64,000 nt of DNA from Diphasiastrum complanatum (GCA_029204225.1 CM055095.1:37844597-37908596), one strand, 5' to 3'; counted from the stretch's first letter, positions 41,997 to 55,439 are shown. A program made the numbers and translations. The notes: generated by a model from the letters alone, not told the origin.

Positions 41997-42795
41997 CTAA
42001 AGGCTGAAATGAGCTAAATCCTTGGTTTTCATTCAATTTGATCACAATTTTTGATCTAAATCTTGTGTAGATTGGATCTTAGCATCTAGTATTGATTCTA
42101 GAACTCAAAGTGAGTCAAATACATTGGAAATTGGTGTTGTGTGACTTCATTTGCAGGTGTTTAGGTGTCTAAAACCAGAGACAAAGTTGAATTCAATTCA
42201 CATTACCAAGATAGCAAGTTTTGCTTGCTCCAAGCATTGATTTCTAAGCGAGTTTTGGAGGTGATTTCATAGAGGAGGCTTTCTAGCATTCAAGGAGAGG
42301 GAAGATCAGAGTTTTGGGGACTCTTCAAGGCTGTTCTAAGGTGTCGTAGGCACCTCCTAAAGTGATTTAGGTTCAGTCCAACCATTGCTTGACTTATGCA
42401 CCAAATTAGATCAATTTTTCATCAATTTTGATCATTTTTTGCTTGTGATTGGATAGTAGATTGTGTTGCATCCTCATTAAGTTACATTTAGATCTTTTAC
42501 AAGTGATTTTGGAAGTATATTAGGTTGCTGAAATTCACTCTTGATCAGATCATTTGGAAGCTTTAATGTTCTTTATAGAAAGAGGGGCAATTCTACTAGT
42601 ATTGTCTACTTCAATCAAGCAAGTGCATTGTCTCTAGTATTCTATGATTTGATTTTGTTAGAGATCATTCTTAGACCTTTATAGGAAGTATATTACTGAT
42701 CTTTTCAGGTCCCTAAGAAGTGGGATAAGGTAGACCTTCAATCAAATCAATAGAAGTAACCTTCATTTGTGTCAAGTCCTTGATTAGGAGACTAG

Positions 42796-45700
42796 ATGGC
42801 ATCTATAAATGCATATCTTTTGGATACTAATGAAAGGCTCAACAAAACTAACTATTTTATATGGAAAGTTAGAATGGAATCCATCATGATCATGCAAGAT
42901 CTGATGGAAATTGTAAATGGTAAGGAGGGTGAACCTATTCATCCTCAAGAAAAAGCCAAATACATCAAGAGGTGCAATGTTGCACTACATTGCATAAAAA
43001 TGAATGTTGCAAATGAACTCTTAAGAGAGGTAGGAGATTGCACTTCAGCTCAAGATGCTTGGGAGACTTTGCAAAAGGTCTATGAATCCAAGAACCAAAC
43101 TAGAATGTTAGCTTTGAAGAACCAAATCTATAGAAGCTATCAAAAGAAAGGAGAGAGTGCACATACTTTTGTCCTAAGAGAAAAGGAATTGAACAAAGAG
43201 CCAGCCTTTATAGGTGATCCTATCAAGGATGAAGAGCTTGTTCAACTCATATTGAATGGACTAAGCTTTGAATTTGACAATTTGGTTCAGGGATATGCAA
43301 TTATGGGTAAGCTACCCATACTTGAAGAACTCCAAGGCACACTCATGGCCGAGGAATCAAGAAGGAGCCAAATGCAAGAGAGGATGGATAGGCTTTCCAT
43401 CCAAGGTGGAGATGACCAAGGCTCTCTTCACCAAAGGCAAAGGCAAGTCCAAAGGCAAAGGATCAACATTCAAGAAGTCTACAAAGCTTGAGGATCAAGA
43501 AGGACCCTCAAAGGCATCTCCATCAACCACCAAAGTCAAGAAGGACAAATCAAAGGTGAAGTGCTACTATTGTAGCAAGATGGGGCATTATGCCTCGGAA
43601 TGCTTCAAGAGGAAGCAAGATCAAAGCCAAGCCAACATGAGCAAAGAGGAGGAGGAGGAGAGTTCACATGAGGACTCTCTCATGATGTCCATATTTTCTT
43701 CAACAAGCTTCAAAGGAGAAGATCCTTGGTGGATTGACTCGGGTGCTAGTTCACACATGACTAGTAAAAGGGAGTTTTTCTCTTCTCTCTTATCTTATGA
43801 TGGACCTATAAAGTCTATCTATACAGCAAATGATGAAGCTTGTAAGATTGAAGGAGTTGGTAGCATTCCCCTTTGCTTAGGATCTTCCAAAAAGATCAAC
43901 ATAGAAGGTGTTTTGTACATTCCTACAATAACAAAGAATCTACTAAGTGTTGGCCAAATGGTAGACAATGGTTTCAATGTTGACTTAGCTTCAAATGAAT
44001 GTTTCATCAAGAAGAAGGATAAGATAGTGGCTAAGGGCACTAGACTTGGCAAACTTTATAAGTTGGATGCATTTGTGGATACTAATGTTGTCATGTTGGC
44101 CGAGAAGAGCAAGATATCTACCTTTACTTTATGGCACAAAAGACTTGGACATGTCAACTCGGGTTCCATGGAGGCTATGATCAAGGAGGAGTATGCTTTA
44201 GGCCTACCAAGGTCTATTGGGAAGGAAGACAAGGTGTGTGAAGCTTGTGCCTTATCCAAGGCACATAAGAAGGTGTTTCCTAACTCCATCACAAAGTCAT
44301 CTCATCCTCTTGAACTCATACACTCGGATGTGCACATTGCTAGCACCAAATCTAATGGAGGTTCATCCATGTTTTTAACCTTCATTGATGACTACTCAAG
44401 ATATTGTTGGGTGTTCTTACTTCCTTTCAAGTCTCAAGTATTTGATACTTTTGTAAAGTTCAAGTTGTTTGTGGAAAAGCATCATAATCATAGCATCAAG
44501 ATTCTTAGAAGTGACAATGGTGGAGAATTCATCTCCAATGAGTTCAAGGCCTTTTGTGAGGAGGAAGGGATCAAGAAAGAGACTTCTTGTCCTTACGCTC
44601 CTCAACAAAATGGAGTTGCTGAAAGAAGGAATAGAACATTATGTGAATGTTCTAAGGCTTTAAGATTAGATGCTTGTTTTCCCAAATCCTTTTGGGGTGA
44701 GTCTCTTGTATGTGCAAACTACTTGATGAATAGGGTGTCTTGCAAAGCAATTGAAGGCAAAACTCCCTATGAGATGTTGTATGGAAAGAAATCCAATCTT
44801 AATCACTTGAAAGTTTTTGGGTGTATATGTTATGTGCATGTGCCATTGGAAACAAGAACCAAGGAGGATCCATCTTCCACAAGAGGGATCATGCTTGGAT
44901 ATGCAAGCTCAAGCAAGGGCTACAAAGTCTATCTCCCATCCTTAAACAAATTTGTTGTTTCAAGGGATGTCATCTTTGATGAACATCATATGCATATGCT
45001 TGAAGAAGGCTTAAGTGCTCCAACAATCAAGAAGAAGATGGCCGAGGAGCAAGATCTTGGTTTTGAGGAGGCGCTCATGGAGGAGCAAGCACCAAACCCA
45101 CCTATCACACCAAGGAGATCTTCAAGGGCAAAAGTGGAGCCATCAAGGCTCACATATCAAGGCAAAGGACATCAAGTTGAGGGTATCTCATCCACTTCTT
45201 ATGCTTTATCTAGTTTTGAAGAACCATCTAATGTTGAAGATGCATTGAACTCCAAAGAATGGTATAAAGCTATGTTGGATGAGTATGATGCCTTGATTGA
45301 GAATGAAACTTGGTTGCTTGTTGAGAGACCTCAAAGGAATGTAATAGGATGCAAGTGGGTCTTCAAGCTTAAGTTGAAAGCAAATGAAAGTGTTAACAAA
45401 CATAAAGCAAGATTGGTTGCAAAAGGTTATGCTCAAGAGAGAGGGATAGACTATGAGGAAACTTTTGCACCCGTGGCCAAGATGGTCACAATAAGGCTAA
45501 TCATTGCACTTGCATCACATTTTGGATGGATTCTATGTCAAATGGATGTCTCTAATGCTTTCTTGAATGGTTTTTTGGAAGAGGATATCTATATGGAGCA
45601 GCCACAAGGGTTCATCAAGCATGGAATGGAGAACAAAGTATGCCATCTCCAAAGAAGCATCTATGGCTTGAAGCAAGCCTCGAGATCTTGGAATTCAAGA

Positions 45701-46675
45701 CTACATTGCTATCTTATTTCACTTTCTTTTGTTCAAAGTGAATATGATCCCACTCTTTGCATTAAGTTTGATGATGTTGGTATTGTACTTTTACTCATTT
45801 ATGTAGATGACATCATCATTAGTGGAAATAGTGTTGATGGTATTGAAAAAATCAAGATAGATCTATCCTTAGAGTTCAAGATGGTAGATCTAGGGTGTCT
45901 TCACTTCATCTTAGGCATAGAAGTACTTAGAGGGTCTGATTTTATCTTTATAAGTCAAGTAAACTATGCTCAAAGTCTTTTGAAGAAGTTTAAGATGGAA
46001 GTATGCAAAAGTGTTGACACACCAATGGAGCAAGATGTAAAAGTGCCAAATGAAGATGATGAAAGATCCTTCATGGACATCACTTTGTTTAGGCAACTTA
46101 TAGGTTCCTTAATGTGGATCACTATAACTAGACCAGATCTTAGCTTTAGTGTATGTAGGTTGAGCCAATCCATGCAAAAGCCATTGAATATCCATTGGAA
46201 AAAGGCTAAGAGGATTCTAAGATACATCTCGGGTACATTGGATTTTGGGATTCCATATAGAGGAGATGTGATTAACCTTCATGCATTTAGTGATTCAGAT
46301 TTTGCAGGGGACAAGAGGGATAGGAAATCAACAAGTGCCTATTCAACTTTCATAGGAGAAGGTGTGGTTTCATGGCTTTCAAAAAAGCAAGAAACTATAT
46401 CTCTATCTTCAACCGAGGCCGAGTACAAGGCTTTGACAACCACTACAAAGGAGGTACTTTGGATCAAGAGATTATTGGTGGAGCTAAAGATCATGGATTC
46501 AGAGGAGGCACCAATCATCTACAATGACAATATATCAGCCCAACACCTTGCATCTAACCCAATCTTCCATGCAAGATCTAAGCACATTGAGATATGCCAT
46601 CACTTTGTGAGAGAAATGGTGCAAGCCAAGGAGATTGCTTTGGAGCATGTTCCAAGCAATGAATGTGGATCTTAA
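42796..46675 (+). pseudogene. Copia gag-pol, one frameshift, 3'-truncated
   Basis: The start ATG at 42796 opens a UBN2-type gag (MASINAYLLDTNERLNKTNY). The frame shifts by one near 43410, after the segment RMDRLSIQGG. Pol then runs open for more than 3.2 kb. Order: CCHC knuckle CYYCSKMGHYASEC (about 43562), aspartic protease WWIDSGASSHMT (about 43730), pre-integrase LWHKRLGHV (44130), integrase with HSDVH, DDYSRY, SDNGGEF and PQQNGVAERRNRT (44320-44640), reverse transcriptase with LIYVDDIIISG (about 45795), and RNase H with DSDFAGDKRDRKSTSAY and STEAEYKAL (46290-46435). It ends VPSNECGS, stopped by the junction where family members normally continue toward the 3' LTR. It has a single defect besides truncation, so it is a recent insertion. 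Confidence 0.92.
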
Positions 46676-49215
46676 CAGACTTTGTCTCCACATTTACTGG
46701 AGATCTAGGTTGAAAACCATACATCAGCTTAAACGGACTATAACTAGTAGCCGAATGTTTCCTACCAATATAAACAAACTCAATAAAAGGAACTTAATCT
46801 TCTCACTGAGATTGCCTGTGAGACACATATGTCATCAACATATCCTCCATAGTCTGATTGGTTCTCTCAATCTGGCCATCTGATTTAGGATGATCAGAAG
46901 AACTAAAACTAAGCGAAGTTTCTAGCTTATGAAATACAACTGACCAAAAGTGACCTATAAATTTAGGATCTCTATTACTAATTATATCACTTGGCAGTCC
47001 ATAAAGCCTAAATAATTTAACCACAAAGATCTGGGCTAAATCTGAAGCCTTAATAGTTGACTTGACTGGTATAAAAGTAGTTAACTTGTCCACCACAACC
47101 CAAATAGAATCATTTTGGCATTGGGTCTTTAGAAGTCCAACCACAAAATCCATAGATATACTTTCCCATCGTTTCTAAGGGATATCTAGGGGGTGTAACA
47201 ACTCTCCAGTCTTCAAGTGTTCAACTTTGGCTAACTGACAAGGTCTACATCTAATCACATAATACTCGACAAATGGCTTGAGTTTTGGCCACTAAAAGTC
47301 TCTTCTGACCAAGTCCAAAGTCTTGTGTATACCCGGATGACCTGCACAGGGAACGTCATGACACTCTTAAAGAATCCTCTTCTTTAACTCAATCATCCGC
47401 TGGTACACAAAATTTTCCATTCCAAAATAGTAACCCACCTCAGATAGATAATTGTTCCGCTATCTTTTTATCACACCTCCCTCTCAGTGAAAGATATAGA
47501 TCAGTGAAAATCTAGGTGAATGAAAGTTCATTTAGTTCACCAATCCGACTAAGCGCATACGCGACTTGGTTAGTGCTGCTCTTGACATATCGGATCTCAT
47601 GATCATTCCTGCATAAGCTCAGCCCAACGAGCTTTACGACCCCTCAGATCGTTCTGATTACAAAAGTACTTTAGAGGCTGGTGAAATGTATACAGTATAA
47701 ACTGACTACCTTAAAGGTAATGCCTCCAAGTTTTAAGTGCATGTATCACAACAAATAACTCCTCCTTTTGAGTTGTGTAACGCAAGTGAGGCCCTGTGAG
47801 TTTCTTGCTTTCAAACGCTATCGGCCTATCCTCCTGTAGAAGAACTGCCTCTATCATCGAATCACTCATGTCAGTTCGCATGACGTAAGGTATATTAGGA
47901 TTCGTGATCTGTAAAACAGGAGCTGAAGCAACCATTTGCTTGAGTTACTCAAAGCATTGGCTCAGTTCATCATTCCACTCAATAGACTCACTAGGTTGAC
48001 CTCTCTTTTTCTTTTTATTAACTCTACCTTTAGTCAAATTATCTAAAGGTCCTGTCACTTTTGCATAATCTTCAATTGATTACGAAAGAAAATTATACAA
48101 CCGAGAAAAGATTTAACTTCTCTAGTCGTCTTCGGTATCGGCCACTCAAGCACTGTCTTGACCTTACTCTCGTCAATATCCAACCCACTACGGGTGACCT
48201 CATGACCGATTTACAATACCTCATGCCTAAAGAACTCATATTTAGATTCCTTAGCATACAGCTTCTCTCTTCTGAGAATTTTCAAGACTGTCTTAAGATG
48301 ATGCAAATGCTCCTTAAGTGTTCTACTATAGAAGAGGATATCATCTAAGAATACAACTACACATTGACCAAGATATGGTCGAAAAAGATCGTTCATCTTC
48401 TATTGAAATGTAGCAGGCGCATTCGTCAACCCAAAAGGAAGCACAAGAAATTCATAATGACCGAATCTCGTCCGAAAACCTATCTTTTGCACATCATTCA
48501 GATAAATCCTAATCTGATGATATCCGATTCTAAGATCTATCTTTGTGAAGTATTTAGCTCCACCTAATCGATCTACCAGATCATCCATACAAGGCAAAAG
48601 ATATTTATTTTTAGTAGTTACCTTATTCAACCCCTTGTAGTCCACACACAACCTGAAGCCTCCACCTTTCTTTGATTTAAGAAGAACATGAGCACCCCAA
48701 GATGACTTACTTGGCTGAATATGACCCATCTCAATTTGCTTAGTAATCTCTATGTCTTCCTTCTGAGAGAACCTATAAGGTTGTCTAGAGATAGGGTGAC
48801 TACTTGGAATTAACTCTATCTTATGGTCTACCGATCTAGACGGTGGTATTCCATGAGGTAATTCTTCTGAAAATACATCTTTAAATTCAGATAGTATCTT
48901 ATTCTTCTCAATTTGATCATGATCTAAGTCTACAGAGTTAAGAATCTTTGACAATTCACAACTACTTAGATGCATTTCAGAAAAATCCAAAATTGGCTTA
49001 GCAAATAAAGAATTAGCTTCATACTGTGAATCAAAAATTTCCATTACATTAGCAAATGAACTCATTCCAAATAAATGTACATATTTGTCTCCAAACAATG
49101 TAACTATTTCTTTACCCTTCTAAAAAGAGATGCTTCTCAACATCTATCTCATGATGCGTATTAAATAACCACTCATATCCTAGAATTATGTCTGCTTTTA
49201 TAGATTAGTACTATT
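46676..49215 (-). pseudogene. Ty3/gypsy pol remnant, minus strand
   Basis: On the minus strand, reading from high to low coordinates: the end of the aspartic protease (LGYEWLFNTHHEID, about 49150-49210); an open 233-aa block (49098-48400) with [19 protein letters not shown] and [11 protein letters not shown]; and the reverse transcriptase active site [11 protein letters not shown] (about 48340). Then come RNase H (PYVMRTDMSDSMIEAVLLQE, 47935-47711) and integrase (MDFVVGLLKTQCQNDSIWVV, GLPSDIISNRDPKF, SDGQIERTNQTMED, 47153-46803), then KHSATSYSPFKLMYGFQPRS up to the junction. There are numerous stops and frameshifts. The 3' end of the element is missing and no LTR was found. Confidence 0.9.
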
Positions 49216-51300
49216 GAGAACTAAATCTAGACACCAAAGTTCTACTGAATATAAATTATGTTGTCATTCTTGAAGTCATTAAAAATTGATATTTAATTGA
49301 GCTCTCTGGGATACAATTAGTTTGAAAAGTGTTGACTGGTGAATAATAAGTTGAAGGACAAAGTTTTGTAAAAAAAAGACATTGTTCAAAAGTTTTCTTT
49401 GCTATGCTCAGCATAGCAAGACAACTTTTGAAAGTTTTTTTTTAATATCTTAGGGTTTGATATCTCGTATCCCCACTTTTGATCTTTTTTGATAAACTTG
49501 ACTATTCTAATGTGTCTCACGTTTTTGCCAATGTGAGCGCTCCTACAAAATCCACACCTTATGTTTAGAACAAGCATAATTTTCTTGATATTCTTGACTT
49601 GTCTTCTTTGCCAATGTGAGCGCTAATGCAAAATTTATCCCTTTTGTTGAGAATAAGCAGGAATTCACGTGACACGCACAGTTGCTAAAACTCTAAATTG
49701 AACATTCCGCAACTTAGCAGAAAGATTCAAGGAGGTTAAGAGGGCTGCAAAGTTCACTATGAAGTTATGGGGAAGATGTTCAAAGATGAGCGACTGATTC
49801 GAATTCTGATGTTAATTACTACTCCAAATCGGAAGCTTTACCAAGGAATTATATCACGCACACGGATTCTTGTTAAAAACATAGCTGAATACCAGATTGG
49901 GTGTTGCTGCTTCAATTGAATCAAGTAGAAAGCACACACAATGCCATACATAAAAAACATTCCAATGCTAATCAAGCCTCTAACCTCAGTTAAGACAAGG
50001 TAGAACCGACGACAGGTGCCAGTGGAAAAAATTATGTCCCAGTAAGGTGGATTGCATTGCTTGAAGTATGTTGGCCAGTCAATGTCACAAACACAAGATT
50101 CCATACAATGGTAGTGTTAGTTGCTCCAACGTCTACTGCCTTAGACAATTGCTGGCCATTAGACAATCTCGGAGAGTCAACGTAAACTTGCTGGGATAAT
50201 TTTTACAAAATTTGGACGATCGTCCATCCAATTCAGATAACGACATAATGGTAATGACTCATATTTTCAAAATAGAAGATGCTTTGATGAAATCCAATCT
50301 TCCAATTGCCACCTTTGGTAGCTTGGAAAAAAGTTGGACTCACTGGAACCAATGGAAAGGCATTAATAAGTGGAGGATGGGTGAGTTTGGACTTGCTTCT
50401 AAAGGATGGTCCTTGACAGAAAATGGATGCAGGCTTGAAATCAGCTCGTCACTTGGATGTTTTATGTATATTTGAAATCCTATGAAATTAAAATTTATGT
50501 TCAATAATTTTTTCAGTTTTTTTTTCTAAATAAAGATAAGCATTTGGTAAAATTGTTTGCTCTTGTGCTAGTTTATTATGAGGAGGTTGGTAGATTATGA
50601 TCTCCTTCAAGTTATTTCTCTTTCCTCTTCATTGGAAAGGATTTCTATACCATATTTCCCATATATTGCAATGTTTGCATCATGAGCAACTTGAAAGGCT
50701 ATTAGAGCGGGCTTTCTTTCTAGCACCTTTTGCACTCTATTTCTAAAACAAAAGTTTTACCATTTGTGATAAAAACCTTGATCAACTCTTGTTGCAATCT
50801 GTACACTTCATCGTGGTCAAGAGCAAACTGTCATTGCCAACAAGATAGAATCTAAGGAATCTGATTAGCAAGTTAGTAAACATGATACTAAGGAAATAAA
50901 AATCAAAATGAAAAAGACATCAAATGAACTACTATGTCAACACTCAATAAAAGAAAATGATATCTCTTCTTGCAGATTATACCACTCAAAAAATAGCTTT
51001 GTATTGTACAATAAAAACCATGCATAACTAAAGAAATCATTTTGTTGTACTAACTACGGATATTGAAAGTATAGTATTCAAATTATGAAAAATATAAGTT
51101 GCATAGAAAGATTAAAAGCTTACAATCCAAAAAAAACAAAAAAAAATTAGCAATAATGTTTACTTGAATTGATTTATTTTTATTTCACCAACAAATGTGG
51201 TTGTTGTTGGTAATTGGATAATAGCTATAGGAAGCAAAGAATCAAAATCAAGTCAAAATGTATGAACCGTTACCAAGATATAGTCATATTGCACATTTGA
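49216..51300. other. No gene that can be named
   Basis: AT-rich. A minus-strand open stretch at about 50195-50030 (VYVDSPRLSNGQQLSKAVDV) and frames at 49838-50104 (-) and 50212-50475 (+) look faintly protein-like, but they have no recognised domain or splice partners. Direct repeats of CGTTTTTGCCAATGTGAGCGCT-like blocks occur near 49520 and 49605. Confidence 0.4.
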
Positions 51301-53990
51301 AGGTGAGGAGCGGAAGACGGCAGACGAAGGCTGGATGCATAGGTTGTGGATGCTATCAACAGAAGCATTTTGTTGCTCCACTGTTCTATTGATCCTTTTC
51401 TTGTGTTATCATTGTATGTTGTGCTACATGGATCAACTACGAGCTAGACCTTTTGTTGATCTGGAGCAGTGTGACCCTTGGACTGCTTCCCCTGATTTGC
51501 TCTCTTTTTTTGTGCTTTTTCTTTTGTTCCCTCCGTGTTTACAGATTCCTCTGCTTAGGAGGATCTGCTTACTAGTTCTTTGCTTCTTCTTAGTTTTTGA
51601 ACTATTTTTGTTTGTCACCAGGCACGTTTAGGCATTTTCTTGAAAGTTAACGTTCTTATTCAAGGCCCAAATCAAACAAAAAGATACTGGTATCGATGTA
51701 GTATAATGTCATGTCTGTTAGAGGACAACTCAGGGTCGTTCACTCTTGAAAGCACTCACACTCAATCAGAAATGCAAGCCATGAACATTCATTTACAGAT
51801 CAGCATGCATCCCAAATGAACGTTTAATGGTTCCTATAGCTACCTACTCTAAAAACAACCAAGGAACAACTATTGAAACTCCAATTAATCTACAACATTA
51901 ACAGGAAAAAAAAACAAGAAAAAAGAAACTAATCTACAGCATTTTTGAAGTCCAAGAATCAAGAAACCAACCAGTCTTTTGATTATTAGACATCCCAAAA
52001 ACATCAAGAACTAGAATGTCAAGAATCTGCAAGATTTACACCACATTTCTAGCCTTTATAGTTAACCTGAATACTGGAATCTACATTAATCCACAAGCAA
52101 GAAAGGAAATCTAATCCACTCTACGATCCACAACCACACACAAAGGAGGGAAGGGCAAGATCATACATGCATCACTCAAGACAAGGAGCTCAATGGATGC
52201 ACCAAACTCGTGGAGGCTCTTCTCATTGCAGCATGGAGTAGATACAATACATAAAAATCTCCTCTTCTCAAAGAGGGAGTCTCTTAAATAAACAAGAGAG
52301 CTCCTTAGATGGCATCCGTGGCATTTCCACATTACACAAATTTCAAGTGAAATTATGCTCTCCACTAGAGGTCTACTTTCTTTAAGAGGGGTCTACTTAT
52401 ATTTATTACTTTGCCTAGAAATACTAGTTCCTACATGGTCATTCCATCTTCCGAGATTCACCATGAGGCTTACCCAATTTCTGCTTGACAGTATTAACTA
52501 GTATTCCTCGGCTCTCAGTCTTCATTAGTATCGTCTTCTCAGAGACCTCCTCGGTCTAAGGTGAGTGGTGCTCTTGGGTAGCTCTGTTCGAGTATCTTGT
52601 AGATTCATCAAAATTAGCCAACATCGTCCCACCCCTAATGTGTTGCAGGACCCACTGCAACACATATTGAATGATGTCACTCTGCTTACAAATTGCCATC
52701 TTCGATCATCACTTGAAAAAGCATAGATCTTTGTTCGCTTGCATAAAACCAAGTGCTTATTGTTGTCAGTCTTTATCAAAAACTACTTTTGCAATTTGCC
52801 GCAATGTAACCAGAATGTCTTATCACTGCAAGTGGTTGACATTCTCAAAATTGGAGAGTCCCCAGCAGCTTCACAACTTGCATGCCTAAGTGCTTTCCTC
52901 ATGTCTCTTTCTTTCGTTGCATCTGCCATGGATGGTTTCACTTCTAGCAATCTTCTAGGGATCATAGCAGGAGACTTCAATATGACAGAGAATCCTCGAG
53001 ATAGAGCGGGACAATCAAATACCTCAATAATATCATCATGCAAGCATTATATTTGATCTTGGTATCAAAAATTTGTTTCAGTCATGTGGATCTGTCATGG
53101 TTTTTAACTCAAGTTACATTTTTTATCCAAGCAAGATATGAACACAATCTGCTTTTCATACATGCAAGGGCTATTATGAGTGTTAAAAGCCATACCTTAT
53201 ACCTTTTGGTAATAGTCTTTCCACTTCCAAAAACCTTATGAATAGTCCTATTTATATAGCATGGTGGAAATGTATGCTTTGGGACAAAACAATGGAGTTG
53301 CCATGAAATTAAGTATCTTGTCCAAGGGAGTTAATGCTTATGAATCTTGCCAATTATGGCCTATTATGAGATGAAGTAGTAGGTATATAATAAGAAATGT
53401 CAGTCATTGTCTTTGCTTTATAAAATTCCATACCATGGATATTGGTGGTCAGCTTGGTTTTTCAAATGCTAAGGCTGATTCTCTTGCCATTGTTTAGCTG
53501 AATTTATTTTAACGCATAGCAAACTTGATATTCCTCCTTAATTTACTTTGACATTAGACTCCAATGACGACTACAATACTAAAATGAATTTACAGTCATT
53601 ATAGAAAGAAATACAAACATCAAAATAAAAGACATACATTGATCAACTGACAAGACATAATTATTTTCATGTGGGATCAAATAAATCTTGGCACTGCACT
53701 TAATAAAGTACTATGTTGTCGCAAAATTGGTTTCTTTGGATTTCACCACACCCATGAATAGAGCCTCCAAGCTTACTACAAAAATGTCTTGAAGATGGAA
53801 AATTGACAAGATCAAGTACAACAGACATAGTTTAAAATGAAAACCATAGGACCCATGAAAAGAAATCAATTGCCATGACCATAGAGCTATACGCCTATAA
53901 AAAGTGGGGCCTTATCAAAATGAAGAATATCTAAGAGCATGGGCAAAAAGTCAAAGGTCTCTGTAAAGCCCTCCAATTATTTTTAACACC
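51301..53990. other. No gene that can be named
   Basis: Short open frames on both strands (for example 51335-51631 +, 52111-52365 -, 52783-53043 -) have no known motif. The minus-strand piece PALSRGFSVILKSPAMIPRR near 52960-53020 has the look of retroelement leader or gag sequence, but that could not be supported. No LTR pair was recognised. Confidence 0.4.
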
Positions 53991-54410
53991 CTGAGCTCTC
54001 CCTGCACCATGTCATGAAGTGCATCTAAGACTGAAAACCAAGGAAAAAGCTTTGTGTAAGTTTTTCCTTGGTTGGGAATATTTTTTCCGTGGATGATGGT
54101 ATTTCAGGAGACGTTTTCGAAGAGGACACCTCGGCTTTCAATTTTCGGAATAATTGAAACAATGAATTTGATATTGTGGTTATTTAGAGAAAGGACATTT
54201 ATGAGTCCAAAGTGGAAATGAAATTTGTATAATTACCTCTTTTGGATCATACTCGATTTCGGAAGCCATTTCCTTTTCTGATAATCTGCAAATATTCAAA
54301 AGACATATTTAAAAATAAAAATATACAATCATACACGAAGACAAAATAAGTGGGTAGAAATGATTATAGTACATCATTGAAGATATGACAATATTTCGGA
54401 TATTTATGTT

Positions 54411-54640
54411 TCAGATGGAAATCAATATCGGTTGGAAATGTTCTAGTGTCAATTTAGTTGTTAACAACAAGTTTTCACGTTTTGTTATTCGAGACAACAT
54501 GACATAAATCAAGCCCGGTGCAAAATTTGATCTTATATCTAGGATGGCTTTTTCTTGAATGGTCACACCTTGTGCTTTGTGTGCGGTGATAGCATATGCT
54601 AACATTATTGGAAATGTAGACTTGTAAAATATTTCACAAA
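54411..54640 (-). pseudogene. C-terminal fragment of a PIF1-family helicase
   Basis: The minus-strand frame reads FPIMLAYAITAHKAQGVTIQ, then FAPGLIYVMLSRITKRENLL. These are the two last conserved helicase blocks of the PIF1/RecD2-like superfamily 1B (AxAxTxHKxQG and YVxLSRx). Only this C-terminal part is present. The ATPase Walker motifs are absent. Such helicases occur as host PIF1, in Helitrons and in some large DNA viruses, and the fragment is too short to choose. It is contiguous with kinase-like sequence immediately upstream on the same strand. Confidence 0.7.
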
Positions 54641-55439
54641 ATGTGATGAATTTTGTGATCAGCCATGCCACTGACTATGTGTCTGTAGCTCTTGTGTACA
54701 CATGGTTACGATCTAGCAACTCGGGAGCTAACCACGGCCGAAGTGCATGGGTTGTTGGATTGGCCACCCAAGATTTTTTGGATTCGTATTGGACTCTTCA
54801 TTCCCCAATCGATAACACCAATTCTGGGATGCATTTGGTTGGTGAAATCGATCATGACATTAGTTGCATGCAAATCGCAATGTAAAAGGAATTCATTAAG
54901 TGCAGATGCCATCGTTTGCACGAAAGCATGCGAGATGCCACACACATTGTCACAAATTGATTTTATCTTGACCATCTCATCTAACGCTATAATAGGGTCT
55001 ACTTGAGAACTCTTTACCTTACCATTTCCTTGCAACTTTGCCATGGCTATTCTGAACGAGCCATTTTTTATTGGTAACTCATCATCGTATCGTCCAAGCT
55101 ACCTCCATCGAAGTACGGGAAGATAGAGACCAAAGGAGGTTGTCGTGTATGTCCAATGTTTTGTACAATTCCCACGTGTGCAATATCAATACTAACTTCT
55201 TGCGCGAAGGATTTCAGTCTATGTTGTCGCTCACCTTTGTATCTCTTTGCGGCAAAAACAACTCCTTCAGGAAAAAAAGATATTCCAATGATTTCAATTT
55301 TAAAACAGGCTCCAAATGTACCAGATCCCACTTTTTCTTTCCAAACAATTGCATCATTTGGAATTCCCACTGATAGAGTGCATTCGGAATTCCTGACACT
55401 CGCTGCTAGTCGTGTAAAATCTGTTTTCTTAAATTCCAT
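54641..55439 (-). pseudogene. Protein kinase pseudogene, N-lobe to alpha-F
   Basis: The minus strand holds a protein-kinase domain in order: glycine loop EKVGSGTFGACFKIE, the beta-3 lysine in VVFAAKRYKGE, and YFDGGSLDDTM at the hinge (55370-55080). After a frameshift the catalytic loop reads LLHCDLHATNVMID (HRD position HCD, Asp kept) and the magnesium loop reads IGVIDWGMK (DFG as DWG), at 54880-54780. A second frameshift leads to PWLAPELLDRN (APE motif intact) and TRATDT, stop, SVAWLITKF, where TAG replaces the conserved Tyr of alpha-F. The C-lobe then stops and helicase sequence follows without a gap. Two frameshifts and one stop make it a pseudogene. The family within kinases is not clear; RLK/Pelle is not supported by the HCDLHATN motif. 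Confidence 0.75.

Larger units (their letters stand above)
41440..46675 (+). mobile_element. Young Ty1/copia retrotransposon, 3' end missing
   Basis: It consists of a 5' LTR (41440-41984), a primer-binding site, a leader, and gag-pol. It stops abruptly at 46675, within the last residues of RNase H/pol, where opposite-strand gypsy sequence starts. No 3' LTR is in the window, so target duplication cannot be checked. It inserted into the older copia fragment at 40814-41430. Confidence 0.88.

Noticed and set aside
51335-51631. Leu/Phe-rich plus-strand frame as a membrane protein gene
   Set aside because: Hydrophobicity comes from T-rich sequence. There is no start context, splice sites or homologous motif.
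31757-55439. Endogenous giant virus covering H3-like, protease, helicase and kinase genes
   Set aside because: No capsid, packaging ATPase or B-family polymerase was seen. The kinase-helicase part is 14 kb away from the cluster with retrotransposons between, and the genes have plant-like introns.
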